Shown: positions 19,103 to 28,905, counted from the first letter of the stretch. The stretch is 64,000 nt of DNA from Facklamia hominis CCUG 36813 (GCF_000301035.1 NZ_JH932292.1:62001-126000); one strand, 5' to 3'. Notes: generated from the sequence alone by a model not told the origin. Made by a program: numbers and translations.

Positions 19103-19534
19103 GTGCTAATTGGTGAATATCAACACAATATTGATAGTAAAGGTCGTTTAATTATGCCCGCAAAGTTTCGTGGGGACTTAGGGGAGCGATTCATTGTGAC
19201 CCGAGGTCTAGATGGATGCTTAAGTGGTTATCCGATGGCTTCATGGGATATAATTCAAGAAAAATTAAGACAATTACCGTTAGCAAAACGGGATGCGCGT
19301 AAATTTACTCGTTTTTTCTACTCAGCTGCCACTGAAGTAGAGTTAGATAAGCAAGGAAGAATTAATCTTCCTCAAACACTCATTGACTTTGCACAGATCG
19401 ATAAGGAATGTCGTGTGATTGGCGTATCAGACCATATCGAGATTTGGAGTAGTGCACAGTGGGAATCCTTTGCACAGGATGCACAGGACAATTATGAGGA
19501 CATAGCGGAGGATTTAATTGATTTTGGTTTTTAA
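19103..19534 (+). CDS. mraZ: Transcriptional regulator MraZ
   Basis: 143 residues containing two AbrB-like SpoVT/MraZ domains, each with the DxKGR motif: DSKGRLIMPAKFR near residue 12 and DKQGRINLP near residue 85. MraZ forms a ring and binds the repeats found immediately upstream, usually repressing its own division and cell wall operon. The start is GTG 19103 behind the weak site GTGGGTG. It heads a run of closely spaced dcw genes. Confidence 0.96.
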   Translation: MLIGEYQHNIDSKGRLIMPAKFRGDLGERFIVTRGLDGCLSGYPMASWDIIQEKLRQLPLAKRDARKFTRFFYSAATEVELDKQGRINLPQTLIDFAQIDKECRVIGVSDHIEIWSSAQWESFAQDAQDNYEDIAEDLIDFGF

Positions 19535-19556
19535 AGGTTGACTAGGAGGTGACTGG

Positions 19557-20504
19557 GTGTTTGAGCATAAAACTGTTCTACTTGAGGAGACGATTAATGG
19601 TTTAGCTGTCAATCCTGACGGAGTATATGTTGACTGTACTCTGGGAGGAGGCGGGCATGCAGAATATCTCTTAACAAAATTAGGAACTAAAGGGCATCTT
19701 TATGCTTTTGATCAAGATCAACAAGCATTGGAATATGTTCAAAAAAAATTAAAGAAATATATTGAACAAGACCAATTAACCCTGATTCAGTCTAACTTTC
19801 GTTCGATTAAGTCAGCTTTAAATGAAAAAGGTATATCGGTAGTTGATGGGATTTATTATGATCTTGGTGTTTCATCTCCTCAGTTTGATCAAGCAGATAG
19901 GGGATTTTCTTATCGAATGGATGCTAGGCTAGATATGCGTATGAATCGCCAACAAAGTCTTTCGGCTTTTGAAGTTGTGAATGAATGGAATTATGATGAT
20001 CTAGTGCGGATTATTTATCGATATGGTGAGGAAAAGTTTGCTAAAAGGATTGCTCGTCGTATAGAGGCACAACGTAAAGTGCAAGCGATTGAAACGACCG
20101 GTCAGCTTGCTGAGCTTGTTAAAGAAGCGATTCCGGCTGCTACAAGACGTTCTGGGGGTCACCCCGCAAAACGCACTTTTCAGGCGATTCGTATTGCGGT
20201 CAATGATGAGTTAATGGCCCTCGAAGAGTCGTTGGATCAGGGACTCAGCTTATTAAGTCAACATGGAAGATTGGCGGTAATTAGTTTTCATTCTTTAGAG
20301 GATCGCCTAGTAAAACAGATGTTTAAACAAGTATCATCGGTGCCTGAGACTCCAAGAAATCTGCCGATATTAACGCAGCAAGAAGCAGAGTATCGATTGG
20401 TAAATCGTAAACCGATTGTTGCTGATGCAATAGAGTTAGCTGAAAATCGGCGAGCTCATTCTGCAAAGTTAAGAATTATTGAACGGGTGCGTTCTGTTAA
20501 TTAG
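19557..20504 (+). CDS. rsmH: 16S rRNA m4C1402 methyltransferase RsmH (MraW)
   Basis: 315 residues. The SAM-binding motif is [14 protein letters not shown] near the N-terminus, then [11 protein letters not shown] and [16 protein letters not shown], all characteristic of MraW. It N4-methylates C1402 of 16S rRNA. The start is GTG 19557 after TAGGAGGTGA. Second gene of the dcw cluster, as nearly always. Confidence 0.96.
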   Translation: MFEHKTVLLEETINGLAVNPDGVYVDCTLGGGGHAEYLLTKLGTKGHLYAFDQDQQALEYVQKKLKKYIEQDQLTLIQSNFRSIKSALNEKGISVVDGIYYDLGVSSPQFDQADRGFSYRMDARLDMRMNRQQSLSAFEVVNEWNYDDLVRIIYRYGEEKFAKRIARRIEAQRKVQAIETTGQLAELVKEAIPAATRRSGGHPAKRTFQAIRIAVNDELMALEESLDQGLSLLSQHGRLAVISFHSLEDRLVKQMFKQVSSVPETPRNLPILTQQEAEYRLVNRKPIVADAIELAENRRAHSAKLRIIERVRSVN

Positions 20505-20524
20505 AGTAAGAAAGGAAAATGAGA

Positions 20525-20959
20525 ATGGATTCATCAGCTAGAAATCAGCTCAAACATTTAAATCAAGGTCAGCGGTCTACTAGAGATGGATCATTTTTTA
20601 CATCTTCATTTGATGGCTCTGCTGTAAAGCAACTAGATATAGAACCGCTTGAACAAGAGACGGTTGTTACAGAGACTCATTCTATACCGAAAAATGGCAT
20701 CAATTTATCAAGGCTTGTCTTTTCTTTATTAGTTATCTCAAGTCTATTGTTGGCTTTTTTGAGTTTATACTTTATGTGGCAAAAACAAAGTGTTCATGCT
20801 GAGCTCCTTCAGATTCAAAGTGAGCAAGAAGACCAATTAAAGGAAATGGACATATTATTAAATAATATTGCTCAAAATTTTGACTATCAAAAAATAAAAG
20901 AAATTGCAGAGGAAAATGGGATGCAACAATCACCAGATCGTGTGAGGGAAATTGACTAA
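20525..20959 (+). CDS. ftsL: Cell division protein FtsL
   Basis: About 144 residues: a cytoplasmic N-terminus of about 60 residues, one membrane helix (about 64-85), and an extracellular coiled-coil-like stretch rich in Gln, Glu and Leu ending in GMQQSPDRVREID. The NGM-x(n)-PDRVREI ending is common in Gram-positive FtsL. It bridges the PBP and DivIB at the septum. Two in-frame ATGs lie at 20519 and 20525; the second has the better spacing to AAAGGA. Its stop overlaps the PBP start (TAATG). Confidence 0.88.
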   Translation: MDSSARNQLKHLNQGQRSTRDGSFFTSSFDGSAVKQLDIEPLEQETVVTETHSIPKNGINLSRLVFSLLVISSLLLAFLSLYFMWQKQSVHAELLQIQSEQEDQLKEMDILLNNIAQNFDYQKIKEIAEENGMQQSPDRVREID

Positions 20960-22653
20960 TGAAGCAAATAAAATATAAAGAAAACTTAGAGAATTCACGA
21001 AATAATGTGATTATTTTTATGGCAATTGTTGTAGTGGCAATTATTGTCTTATTAGGACGTTATGCTCAATTAGCTCTTGTTAAGAAAGTAAATCAAGTTG
21101 ACCTAACCCAACTCAATCAATCAGTACCTAATAGAAGTAGTATCGAACTAGCGAGAAGAGGCAATCTTTATGACCATAAAGGACAGCCTATAGCCATGGA
21201 TACTACTTCTTATTCTATTTATGCTGTTTTAAAGGGGGATTGGGCTGAAGGAAAGATCGTTAAAGACTACGAAAAGACCGCTCAAGTCTTGTCTAACTAT
21301 TTAGACTTGAGTCCAGAAGAAATATTAGCTTATTTACAAACTCCTAATGTTGATCAAGTTGAGTTTGGTAGTGCAGGAGCAAAGTTGAGCCCCCAAACCA
21401 AGGAAGCTATTGAAAATCAAGATTTAAGTGGAATTGGTTTTCATTCAGAAACTAGCCGAATGTATATTAATGATTTTTATGCTTCACATTTAATTGGCTA
21501 TGTTAAAAAAGTTCAAGAGATGGATCCACATCAAGTTATTTTTAAAGGAGAATCTGGTATTGAAGCGGCTTATGATGAATGGCTAAGTGGTGAAAACCAA
21601 ATGGGTCCAAACAACTATCCGGTGGGACAAGACATCTATCTAACACTAGATCATCGTCTACAAAATGGCTTAGAAGATATTTTACAAGATATCTATAGGC
21701 GTTATCAGCCAAAGCAAGTTGGTGCCTATCTGGTAGAAGTGAAATCAGGGAAACTTTTAGCGGCTGGTCAAAGACCTTCATTTAATTTAAATACCAAAGA
21801 AGGAATTGATGATTTGTGGCAAAATTTGATGGTTGAAGCGGCTTATGAACCAGGATCGACTATCAAGATTTTAACAATGGCGGAAGCGATCGATCAGGGT
21901 GTCATTAAAGAAAATGATGCCTTTAAATCTGGAAGTGTCGAAGTGTATAATTATACTGTTAGGGATTATAATAAATACGGTTGGGGTTGGTTGAATTTTG
22001 ATGAAGGATTAATCCACTCTTCAAACGTAGGTATGGTAGAATTAGTGAAACGAATGGGTGATGATAATTGGGTTACCTCGTTAAGAAAAATGGGGTTTGG
22101 AACGACTACAGCCAGTCGATTACCCAATGAAACAACCGGAAACCTTGATTTTTCAAATCCTGTTTCTCGAATCATGTCGGGATTTGGACAAGGTTTTTCC
22201 GCAACTCCTATTCAATTAATGCAGGCTTTTACGAGTATTGCTAATCAAGGAGAAATGGTTAAAATTCAGTATATTGAACATGTAGCCAATCAAAGTTATA
22301 AGCGCCAAGTATTAGGACAAGCTTTCTCTCATGAAGCAGCAAATCATGTTTTAAAAGTAATGGAAGAAGCGGTTAGTTCTAAACATGGTACAGGCCAGGC
22401 ATTTAAAAGAAGCGACCTACGTGTTGCTGCTAAAACAGGGACTGCTGAAATAGCTGATCCTAATAGTCAAGGGTACTTACAGGGGAAAAATGATTATTAT
22501 TTTTCAGTGGTGAGCTTTTTTCCTGCAGAATCCCCTCAATATATGGTCTATATTTTTGTAAAACAACCTCAACAAATGGCTGGAAAATCAGGTACTCAAA
22601 TTGTATCAGAAGTCTTCCATCCTTTGGTTGATGCAGTTATGATAAATCATTAA
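20959..22653 (+). CDS. Division transpeptidase (class B PBP, PBP2x/PBP2B-like) without PASTA domains
   Basis: 564 residues: membrane anchor (about 16-36), a dimerisation domain, then a transpeptidase with Ser300-Thr-Ile-Lys303 (active serine), Ser354-Ser-Asn356 and Lys492-Thr-Gly494. It crosslinks septal peptidoglycan with FtsW-type partners. Most Lactobacillales homologues at this locus have two PASTA domains after the transpeptidase. Here the protein stops about 20 residues after the domain end (VSEVFHPLVDAV), and the stop is followed closely by murE, so no PASTA domain remains. The start overlaps the ftsL stop by one base. Confidence 0.94.
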   Translation: MKQIKYKENLENSRNNVIIFMAIVVVAIIVLLGRYAQLALVKKVNQVDLTQLNQSVPNRSSIELARRGNLYDHKGQPIAMDTTSYSIYAVLKGDWAEGKIVKDYEKTAQVLSNYLDLSPEEILAYLQTPNVDQVEFGSAGAKLSPQTKEAIENQDLSGIGFHSETSRMYINDFYASHLIGYVKKVQEMDPHQVIFKGESGIEAAYDEWLSGENQMGPNNYPVGQDIYLTLDHRLQNGLEDILQDIYRRYQPKQVGAYLVEVKSGKLLAAGQRPSFNLNTKEGIDDLWQNLMVEAAYEPGSTIKILTMAEAIDQGVIKENDAFKSGSVEVYNYTVRDYNKYGWGWLNFDEGLIHSSNVGMVELVKRMGDDNWVTSLRKMGFGTTTASRLPNETTGNLDFSNPVSRIMSGFGQGFSATPIQLMQAFTSIANQGEMVKIQYIEHVANQSYKRQVLGQAFSHEAANHVLKVMEEAVSSKHGTGQAFKRSDLRVAAKTGTAEIADPNSQGYLQGKNDYYFSVVSFFPAESPQYMVYIFVKQPQQMAGKSGTQIVSEVFHPLVDAVMINH

Positions 22654-22668
22654 GAAAGGATGACTTAC

Positions 22669-24177
22669 ATGTATATTCAGGAACTGATTGATTCCTTGGT
22701 TAATTACCATTGTTTAACTGAAGTATTTTTTACGGGAGAGATTTTGAGTGTTGTCAATGATAGCCGCGAGGCCAATGTTTCAAGTGCTTTTATAGCTATT
22801 CGGGGTGAACATTTTGATGGTCACCAGGCGGTCGACGAATTAATTCAAAAGCGCATTCCCTTAATTATTTTAGAAGAAGCGACAGAAGAGCAAATAAAAG
22901 AAGCGCGGTTTAATGGTACTTGTTTAGTTAAAGTCATCTCAACGGATCGAGCCCAGGCTATTTTAGCAAGTCGTTTTTATGATCAGCCTTCAGAAAAACT
23001 AGATATTATCGCTGTAACAGGAACAAACGGAAAAACAACGACGAGTAATATGATTTCTTATATGTTAGAAGTGCTTGGCCATAAAACTGGAATGATTGGA
23101 ACCATCCATTATAAGGTGGCAGATCAGTATTTCCCAGCAGTAAATACCACACCAAACTCGCTGAAGATGCAAAAACTGTTTAGTGAGATGTTAGACGCTG
23201 GTTGTCAAGATGCGGTGATTGAAGCCTCTTCGCATGCCTTAGTTTTAGGCCGTCTGTGGCAAACTCAAGTAGACTGTGCTATTTTTACTAATTTAACCAG
23301 AGAGCATTTAGATTTCCATAAGACAATGGATAATTATGCAAACGCAAAAAGCTTGCTTTTTGCACAACTGGGTCAATCGTTTAAAAATCACAAAGCCAAG
23401 TTAGCGATTGTCAATCAAGATGATCACTATGCGAAGGTGATGTATCAGGCAACTGGGGCTGCTCTGGCAACTTATTCCATGATTGATCCAAGCGCAACTG
23501 CTTATGCTGATGATATTCAATCATCAAATGGGGTTATGAATTTTAGTTTGCATTATAAAGGAGAACGGTATCCGGTATCTTTAAATATGCTAGGACACTA
23601 TAATGTTATGAATTATATGGCTGCATTTTTATGCTTGAAATTATACTATGGTTATTCAACCACCGATATTTTGTCGGCAACTAAACAATTTCCAGGTGTG
23701 AGTGGTCGGATGCAAGTGATTAATGAAGGTCAACCCTACACAGTTGTCGTAGATTTTGCACATACTGGTGATGCTTTACAAAAAGTTATTGAAGAATTGC
23801 GTCCGCATACCAAAGGTCGACTAAGAGTATTGTTTGGTCATTCGGGCGGTAATCGGGATTCTGCTGCAAGGCCAGGACTAGGTGATATCTTATTTACTTA
23901 CGCTGATGAAATTTATTTTACAGCGGATAACCCACGTCATGAACCCGTTGATAAAATTGTCAGTGAAATGGTAGCTGATCATGATGAGATTCCGTATCAT
24001 CTTATTGAAAAACGTGAAGAGGCAATTGAAAAAATGTTGCTAGATGCGAACGTTGATGATGTACTACTTTTTGCTGGAAAAGGGGGAGAAAGTTATCAGG
24101 TTTTGGGAGATGACTACGTTCCATATAATGAGGCTGAAGTGGTAATCGAGACGGTTCGTCGTTTGATGCATGAATAA
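22669..24177 (+). CDS. murE: UDP-MurNAc-tripeptide synthetase MurE
   Basis: About 502 residues, three Mur ligase domains. The P-loop is TGTNGKTTT (about residues 117-125), followed by TTPNSLKMQ and the carbamate-lysine region ANAKSLL. The motif that contacts the third amino acid reads DNPR (about 420-423), which in characterised MurE enzymes goes with meso-diaminopimelate rather than lysine. Neighbouring motifs are slightly divergent (DFAHTGD instead of DYAHTPD). ATG 22669 is 8 bp from AAAGGA; the ATG at 22660 overlaps that site. MurE lies between the PBP and mraY, as in Bacillus. Confidence 0.93.
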   Translation: MYIQELIDSLVNYHCLTEVFFTGEILSVVNDSREANVSSAFIAIRGEHFDGHQAVDELIQKRIPLIILEEATEEQIKEARFNGTCLVKVISTDRAQAILASRFYDQPSEKLDIIAVTGTNGKTTTSNMISYMLEVLGHKTGMIGTIHYKVADQYFPAVNTTPNSLKMQKLFSEMLDAGCQDAVIEASSHALVLGRLWQTQVDCAIFTNLTREHLDFHKTMDNYANAKSLLFAQLGQSFKNHKAKLAIVNQDDHYAKVMYQATGAALATYSMIDPSATAYADDIQSSNGVMNFSLHYKGERYPVSLNMLGHYNVMNYMAAFLCLKLYYGYSTTDILSATKQFPGVSGRMQVINEGQPYTVVVDFAHTGDALQKVIEELRPHTKGRLRVLFGHSGGNRDSAARPGLGDILFTYADEIYFTADNPRHEPVDKIVSEMVADHDEIPYHLIEKREEAIEKMLLDANVDDVLLFAGKGGESYQVLGDDYVPYNEAEVVIETVRRLMHE

Positions 24178-24189
24178 AGGAGGAATAGT

Positions 24190-25143
24190 ATGGTTGTATT
24201 TTTAGCATTTGTTGTTGCTGGATTATTAAGTGTAATAATCACTCCTGTTTTTATGGCGTACTTTACTAGAAAGAAAATTGGTCAGACTACGCGTGAAGAA
24301 GGCCCGAAGTGGCATCAAGTAAAAACAGGGACACCTACTATGGGAGGTACTGTTTTTGTTTTGGTAAGCTGTCTTGTATATCTTATCTTTGCTTTAATTT
24401 TAAAACTTCCTTTAGGAAAAGTATTAATTATTTTATTAAATTTCTTATTATTTGCAGCTATTGGTTTTGTGGATGATTTTCTGTCGATTTTTCATCATCA
24501 AAATGAAGGGCTGAAGCCAAAACAAAAATTTTTAGCTCAATTAGCTTTTTCAGCATTAATTATGTTGATGATCTATTTTATTAAGTGGACAGTCTATATT
24601 CCTTTGCTTGGATGGCAAATTGATCACTGGCTCTTTTTGGCAATTTTTATCTTTATTTGGATCACAGGTTTTTCCAATGCGGTTAATTTAACTGATGGGT
24701 TAGATGGGTTAGCTACAGGGTTAAATATTATCGCTTATACTTCCTATTTCTATTTAGCGCAAAAACAATCTGAACCAGTGATTGCTTTATTCTGTATGAT
24801 TGTAGTGGGGAGTTTATTAGGTTTTCTATTTTTTAATCATAAACCAGCAAAAATTTTTATGGGTGATGTTGGTTCTCTAGCTCTTGGAGCTGGATTGGCG
24901 CTTATTTCGGTCCTACTATCCAATCCTTGGTCTTTGTTAATCATCGGTTTGGTTTTTGTAATTGAGACTGCTTCCGTAATTCTACAAGTGGCTTCTTTTA
25001 AGTTGACCGGTAAGCGTATTTTTAAGATGAGTCCGATTCATCATCATTTTGAAATGAGCGGATGGTCGGAAGAAAAAGTTGTCCTCGTATTTTGGTTGAC
25101 AGGATTGATTAGTAGTTTGATCTATTTTTCAATTTTTTTCTGA
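24190..25143 (+). CDS. mraY: Phospho-MurNAc-pentapeptide transferase MraY
   Basis: 317 residues, ten-helix membrane enzyme. It couples UDP-MurNAc-pentapeptide to undecaprenyl phosphate, making lipid I. Catalytic motifs are present: FVDDFLSIF (Asp-Asp), NAVNLTDGLDGLATG, KIFMGDVGSLALG and PIHHHFEMSGWSE. ATG 24190 follows AAAGGAGGAATAGT, 12 bp after murE. Confidence 0.97.
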   Translation: MVVFLAFVVAGLLSVIITPVFMAYFTRKKIGQTTREEGPKWHQVKTGTPTMGGTVFVLVSCLVYLIFALILKLPLGKVLIILLNFLLFAAIGFVDDFLSIFHHQNEGLKPKQKFLAQLAFSALIMLMIYFIKWTVYIPLLGWQIDHWLFLAIFIFIWITGFSNAVNLTDGLDGLATGLNIIAYTSYFYLAQKQSEPVIALFCMIVVGSLLGFLFFNHKPAKIFMGDVGSLALGAGLALISVLLSNPWSLLIIGLVFVIETASVILQVASFKLTGKRIFKMSPIHHHFEMSGWSEEKVVLVFWLTGLISSLIYFSIFF

Positions 25144-25167
25144 TTTATTAGTAAAGAGAGTGATAGA

Positions 25168-26544
25168 ATGATTAATTGGCAAAGTACTTCCCGAGTTTTG
25201 GTGTTAGGTTATGGCATCTCAAGTAAAAGTGTGATTGAACTATTGATTAAGAAAGGAATACGGGTTCGTTTAAACAATCAATCTGACTTGTCGAAGGATG
25301 AGTCTGTAATAAGATTAAAACAAAAGGGTGTTGAAGTCATTGATGGGGGGCATCCTTTAAGTGTTTTAGATGGGATTGATTGGATTGTAAAAAGTCCAAT
25401 TATTCCATATGAATTACCTTTAATTCAGGAAGCACTGCAGCAAAATATTCCAATTTACACAGATGTAGAATTAGCTTACCAGCTTAATCAGTCTGAACTT
25501 ATTGCTGTTACTGGCTCAAATGGAAAGACAACAACGGTTTCTTTAATTCAAAAAATCTTAGATCAAGGACTTGAGGGTAATAGTTACGCAGCGGGAAATA
25601 TTGGAATTCCGGCTATTGATGTTGTGCAAAAGGCTAAAGCTGTTGACCAAGTCGTCATGGAATTATCTAGTTTTCAGTTATTGGGGATCGATCAATTAAG
25701 ACCTCATATCGCTGTTTTTACTAATATTTATGAAGCGCACCTTGATTATCATAAGACACGTCAAGCGTATATAGAGGCTAAGTTGAATTTGATTAGAAAT
25801 TTAACGAGCCAAGATTACTTAGTGTATAATGCCGATCAGGAAGAGTTGGCTTCCTATTTTGAAGATTGTCCTGCCAGAAAAGTTCCTTTTTCTAGAAAAT
25901 TGGTTATTAAAGAAGGTGCTTATTGTTTAAATGGCTATGTGTATTTTCAAGATAAAAAAATTATGAAACTTGAAGAAATTCCACTTCCAGGAGAACATAA
26001 TGTAGAAAATGTTTTAGCAGCGGTGGCAGTAGCGTGTATTGAAAACGTTAATCCTGAAATCATTCGTACTGTGGTAATGAACTTTGAAGGGATTGCTCAT
26101 CGAATTCAGTGGGTAGGAAATTATCATAAAGCTGATTTTTATAATGATTCTAAGGCGACGAATCCGTTAGCAAGTTTAACTGCTTTAAGAAGTTTTAAAG
26201 ATCGAGATATTGTATATTTTGCAGGAGGATTAGATCGCGGAAATGACTTTCAAGAATTGGAAGAAGAATTTAAGAAAGTTAAAGCAGCTTATTTATTTGG
26301 ACAATCTGCAAAAAAAATATATACTCATTTAAAAGTGGCAGAAGTCCCAATAATTTTTTTGGCGGATACGCTTGAACAAGCATTTAAGGCATTTTATGAT
26401 TATCCTTTAGAAGATGAAGTAGTTTTGTTCTCGCCTGCTTGCGCATCTTGGGATCAGTATCCAAACTATGAGGTGCGAGGAAAGGCATTCTGTGAATTAG
26501 TTAAGGGCTATTTAGAGGAGAAGGAGAAAAATGAAAGAAATTAA
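25168..26544 (+). CDS. murD: UDP-N-acetylmuramoylalanine-D-glutamate ligase MurD
   Basis: 458 residues. It adds D-Glu to UDP-MurNAc-L-Ala in the cytoplasm. The P-loop is VTGSNGKTTT; AHRIQWV, FYNDSKATNP and LFSPACASWDQY are MurD hallmarks. ATG 25168 follows AAAGAGAGTGATAG. The 3' end overlaps murG by 14 bases, which implies translational coupling. Confidence 0.96.
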   Translation: MINWQSTSRVLVLGYGISSKSVIELLIKKGIRVRLNNQSDLSKDESVIRLKQKGVEVIDGGHPLSVLDGIDWIVKSPIIPYELPLIQEALQQNIPIYTDVELAYQLNQSELIAVTGSNGKTTTVSLIQKILDQGLEGNSYAAGNIGIPAIDVVQKAKAVDQVVMELSSFQLLGIDQLRPHIAVFTNIYEAHLDYHKTRQAYIEAKLNLIRNLTSQDYLVYNADQEELASYFEDCPARKVPFSRKLVIKEGAYCLNGYVYFQDKKIMKLEEIPLPGEHNVENVLAAVAVACIENVNPEIIRTVVMNFEGIAHRIQWVGNYHKADFYNDSKATNPLASLTALRSFKDRDIVYFAGGLDRGNDFQELEEEFKKVKAAYLFGQSAKKIYTHLKVAEVPIIFLADTLEQAFKAFYDYPLEDEVVLFSPACASWDQYPNYEVRGKAFCELVKGYLEEKEKNERN

Positions 26545-27649
26545 GCGCATTATTTTTTCTGGAGGAGGAACTGGAGGACATATTTATCCAGCGATGGCCT
26601 TATATCGACGAATGAAAGAGAAAAATCCTGAGCTTGAAGTTCTTTATATTGGAACAAAACGTGGCTTGGAATCATCGATTGTTCCTAAGGCAGGCTTGAA
26701 CTTTGCCTCAATTGAAATTGAAGGAATCAAGCGATCCCTTTCACTAGAAAATTTGCTCGTTGCTTATAAAATGTTAGTGGCTACTCATAAAGCAAAAAAA
26801 ATTATCCGGGAATTTAACCCTGATGTTGTTGTTGGAACGGGGGGGTACGTCTGTGGCCCGGTTATTCTTGCGGCCAGTCGTTTGGGAATTCCAACCTTAA
26901 TCCATGAACAAAATTCGATTGCTGGCATTACAAATAAGTTTTTAGCTCGATTTGTTGATAAGATTGCCATCTGTTTTGATGATGTTAGAAAAGACTTCAA
27001 AAAATATACTAATAAAATTCAACTGACGGGAAATCCAAGAGGACAAGAAGCTTGTCAAATTAAGAGTGATTCCTTGATTCTTTCTAGAGAGTTTGATTTA
27101 GATAATTCTAAAAGAACGCTACTTATTTTTGGTGGTTCAAGAGGAGCGCCAGCAATTAATCAAGCTGCTTTAGAAGGAATCGATCATTGGTTAAAGACTG
27201 ATTATCAAGTGATAATCGTGACAGGAAGAGATCATTATTCCAGGATGGACCCCCAAAAATTAGATGAGATCAATTCAAGTACAAATGTACGAGTTCTACC
27301 TTATATTGACAATATGCCAGAGCTGTTTCCAGTGATCGATTTAGTCGTTTGTCGAGCTGGTGCTACTACGCTAACAGAACTAACAGCCCTTTCTTTACCA
27401 AGTATATTAATACCTAGCCCCTATGTAACTGCTAATCATCAAGAAGCTAATGCACAGTCCTTAGTAAAAGAATCAGCAGCTGAGATGATTTTAGAGAAGG
27501 ATTTGAATCATGAACGTTTAGAGGAAAAGGTTGATCGATTAATGCATGACGGTGTTTCTTTAGATAGCATGAGTAAAAATGCTGCTAGATTAGGAATTCG
27601 TGATGCAAGCGATCGGATTATTAAATTATTGGAAAATATAAAGGATTAA
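26531..27649 (+). CDS. murG: Lipid II-forming GlcNAc transferase MurG
   Basis: 372 residues, GT-B fold family 28. The N-terminal glycine loop is SGGGTGGHIYPA, then GTGGYVCGPV and LIHEQNSIAG. The C-terminal donor site contains FGGSRGAPAIN and CRAGATTLTEL. It adds GlcNAc to lipid I at the inner membrane face. No ftsW lies between murD and murG, unlike Bacillus spoVE. Confidence 0.96.
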   Translation: MKEIKRIIFSGGGTGGHIYPAMALYRRMKEKNPELEVLYIGTKRGLESSIVPKAGLNFASIEIEGIKRSLSLENLLVAYKMLVATHKAKKIIREFNPDVVVGTGGYVCGPVILAASRLGIPTLIHEQNSIAGITNKFLARFVDKIAICFDDVRKDFKKYTNKIQLTGNPRGQEACQIKSDSLILSREFDLDNSKRTLLIFGGSRGAPAINQAALEGIDHWLKTDYQVIIVTGRDHYSRMDPQKLDEINSSTNVRVLPYIDNMPELFPVIDLVVCRAGATTLTELTALSLPSILIPSPYVTANHQEANAQSLVKESAAEMILEKDLNHERLEEKVDRLMHDGVSLDSMSKNAARLGIRDASDRIIKLLENIKD

Positions 27650-27670
27650 TAAATATAGTGGAGGAGAATA

Positions 27671-28771
27671 ATGGTTAATTATCGTTTGAATCCAAGTTTA
27701 AAGAATAATTATCAACATCAACGAGAAATTATTGATCAACGAAAGTATCAACCGATTTCTGCTCCTATAGGAAATTATCGTTTGGATGCGAAGGGGAATC
27801 CAATTCTTCCCAAAAATGTTCTGATGGATGATCGAGATTTATCGGATGTTGTACCAGGAAATGTATATCCAATGCGGAATAATTGGGATTTCCAAACTGC
27901 TTCAAAAAGAGTATCGAACACCGAACCGTTTGTTAGAAACTATAAAAACTCTTTCTCAAGTTCAAGAAATAGCTCATTATCAATTCGTAGAAAGCAGGTT
28001 CCATCTACTCAATCATATATGAACGGGTTAAAAAAGGGTCTTCCAATAGGATGGCACAAAATAGCCCTGGGATTAGTTTTGGTTTATGCCGTAATGATTT
28101 GGTCAGGTTGGGAAATTCTACCCTTTAATAAAATAAATCAAGTGCGAGTTGTCGGTAATCAAGCAGTCAGTGCACAAAGTATTCTTGAAGGTGTTCAATG
28201 GGATCCTTTTGCTAAAGCAAAACCTTTTTTAAAAAGAAGGCCTGAGATTGAAAGCTTTATTCGTCAGATGAATCCGGTTGTAGCAGATGTAAAAATTGAA
28301 AGACCTGATTGGACAGGTATTAACTTTGAGGTTAAGGAATATCAACCTGTTGCTTTTGTTAAAACTGATTCTGGGACCTTTCCCTTTTATAGTTCAGGGG
28401 AAGTTTTGGAAGATCAAACTTCTTCTTTGGCTTCAATGGTTGATCAATTGCCTTTAATTGATTTGTCCTTTGATAAGGAGCATCTTAAGGAGCTCGGTCA
28501 AGCCTTATCAACTTTGGATCCAAAGGTCTTGTTAGAAGTTGATTCAGTGGCTCCATCATCGGATCCACAAAAAACAACGCATGTTGAATTGAAAATGAAA
28601 GATGGGAATATTGTTAAAGCGATTATCCCAACTTTAGCGGAGAAAATGGCATTTTATCCCCAAATTAAAGCTCAACTTAAGGAACGACAGGGAACAATTG
28701 ATCTTGAAGTAGGAGCGTATTTTACGCCATTTCAAAAAGATACTAATTCGGTTAAACTCAATCATAATTAG
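27671..28771 (+). CDS. divIB: Cell division protein DivIB/FtsQ
   Basis: 366 residues: a long basic cytoplasmic N-terminus (about 125 residues), one membrane segment (about 127-146), then a POTRA domain beginning INQVRVVGNQAVSAQSIL and a beta domain to the C-terminus. It stabilises the FtsL/DivIC/PBP complex at the septum. ATG 27671 follows GGAGGAGAATA, 21 bp after murG. The position between murG and ftsA supports the call. Confidence 0.93.
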   Translation: MVNYRLNPSLKNNYQHQREIIDQRKYQPISAPIGNYRLDAKGNPILPKNVLMDDRDLSDVVPGNVYPMRNNWDFQTASKRVSNTEPFVRNYKNSFSSSRNSSLSIRRKQVPSTQSYMNGLKKGLPIGWHKIALGLVLVYAVMIWSGWEILPFNKINQVRVVGNQAVSAQSILEGVQWDPFAKAKPFLKRRPEIESFIRQMNPVVADVKIERPDWTGINFEVKEYQPVAFVKTDSGTFPFYSSGEVLEDQTSSLASMVDQLPLIDLSFDKEHLKELGQALSTLDPKVLLEVDSVAPSSDPQKTTHVELKMKDGNIVKAIIPTLAEKMAFYPQIKAQLKERQGTIDLEVGAYFTPFQKDTNSVKLNHN

Positions 28772-28852
28772 GATAAGTTAGATTACGAATTGGTAACATC
28801 CAATAAGAATTTATTTTAAAAAAATATTGATTATGCTAGTATTAGAGTAATG

Positions 28853-28875
28853 AATTATGCTCACTCAGCATAATT
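28853..28875 (+). promoter_or_regulatory. Perfect 9-bp inverted repeat upstream of ftsA
   Basis: AATTATGCT and AGCATAATT flank CACTC and end 12 bp before the ftsA ribosome site AAGGAGG. An extended -10 candidate (TGCTAGTAT at 28834-28842) lies just upstream. The repeat could be a 5'-UTR hairpin or an operator on ftsAZ expression. Confidence 0.5.
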
Positions 28876-28905
28876 AAAGGGGAATCGAAGGAGGTTCACA
28901 CCTGA

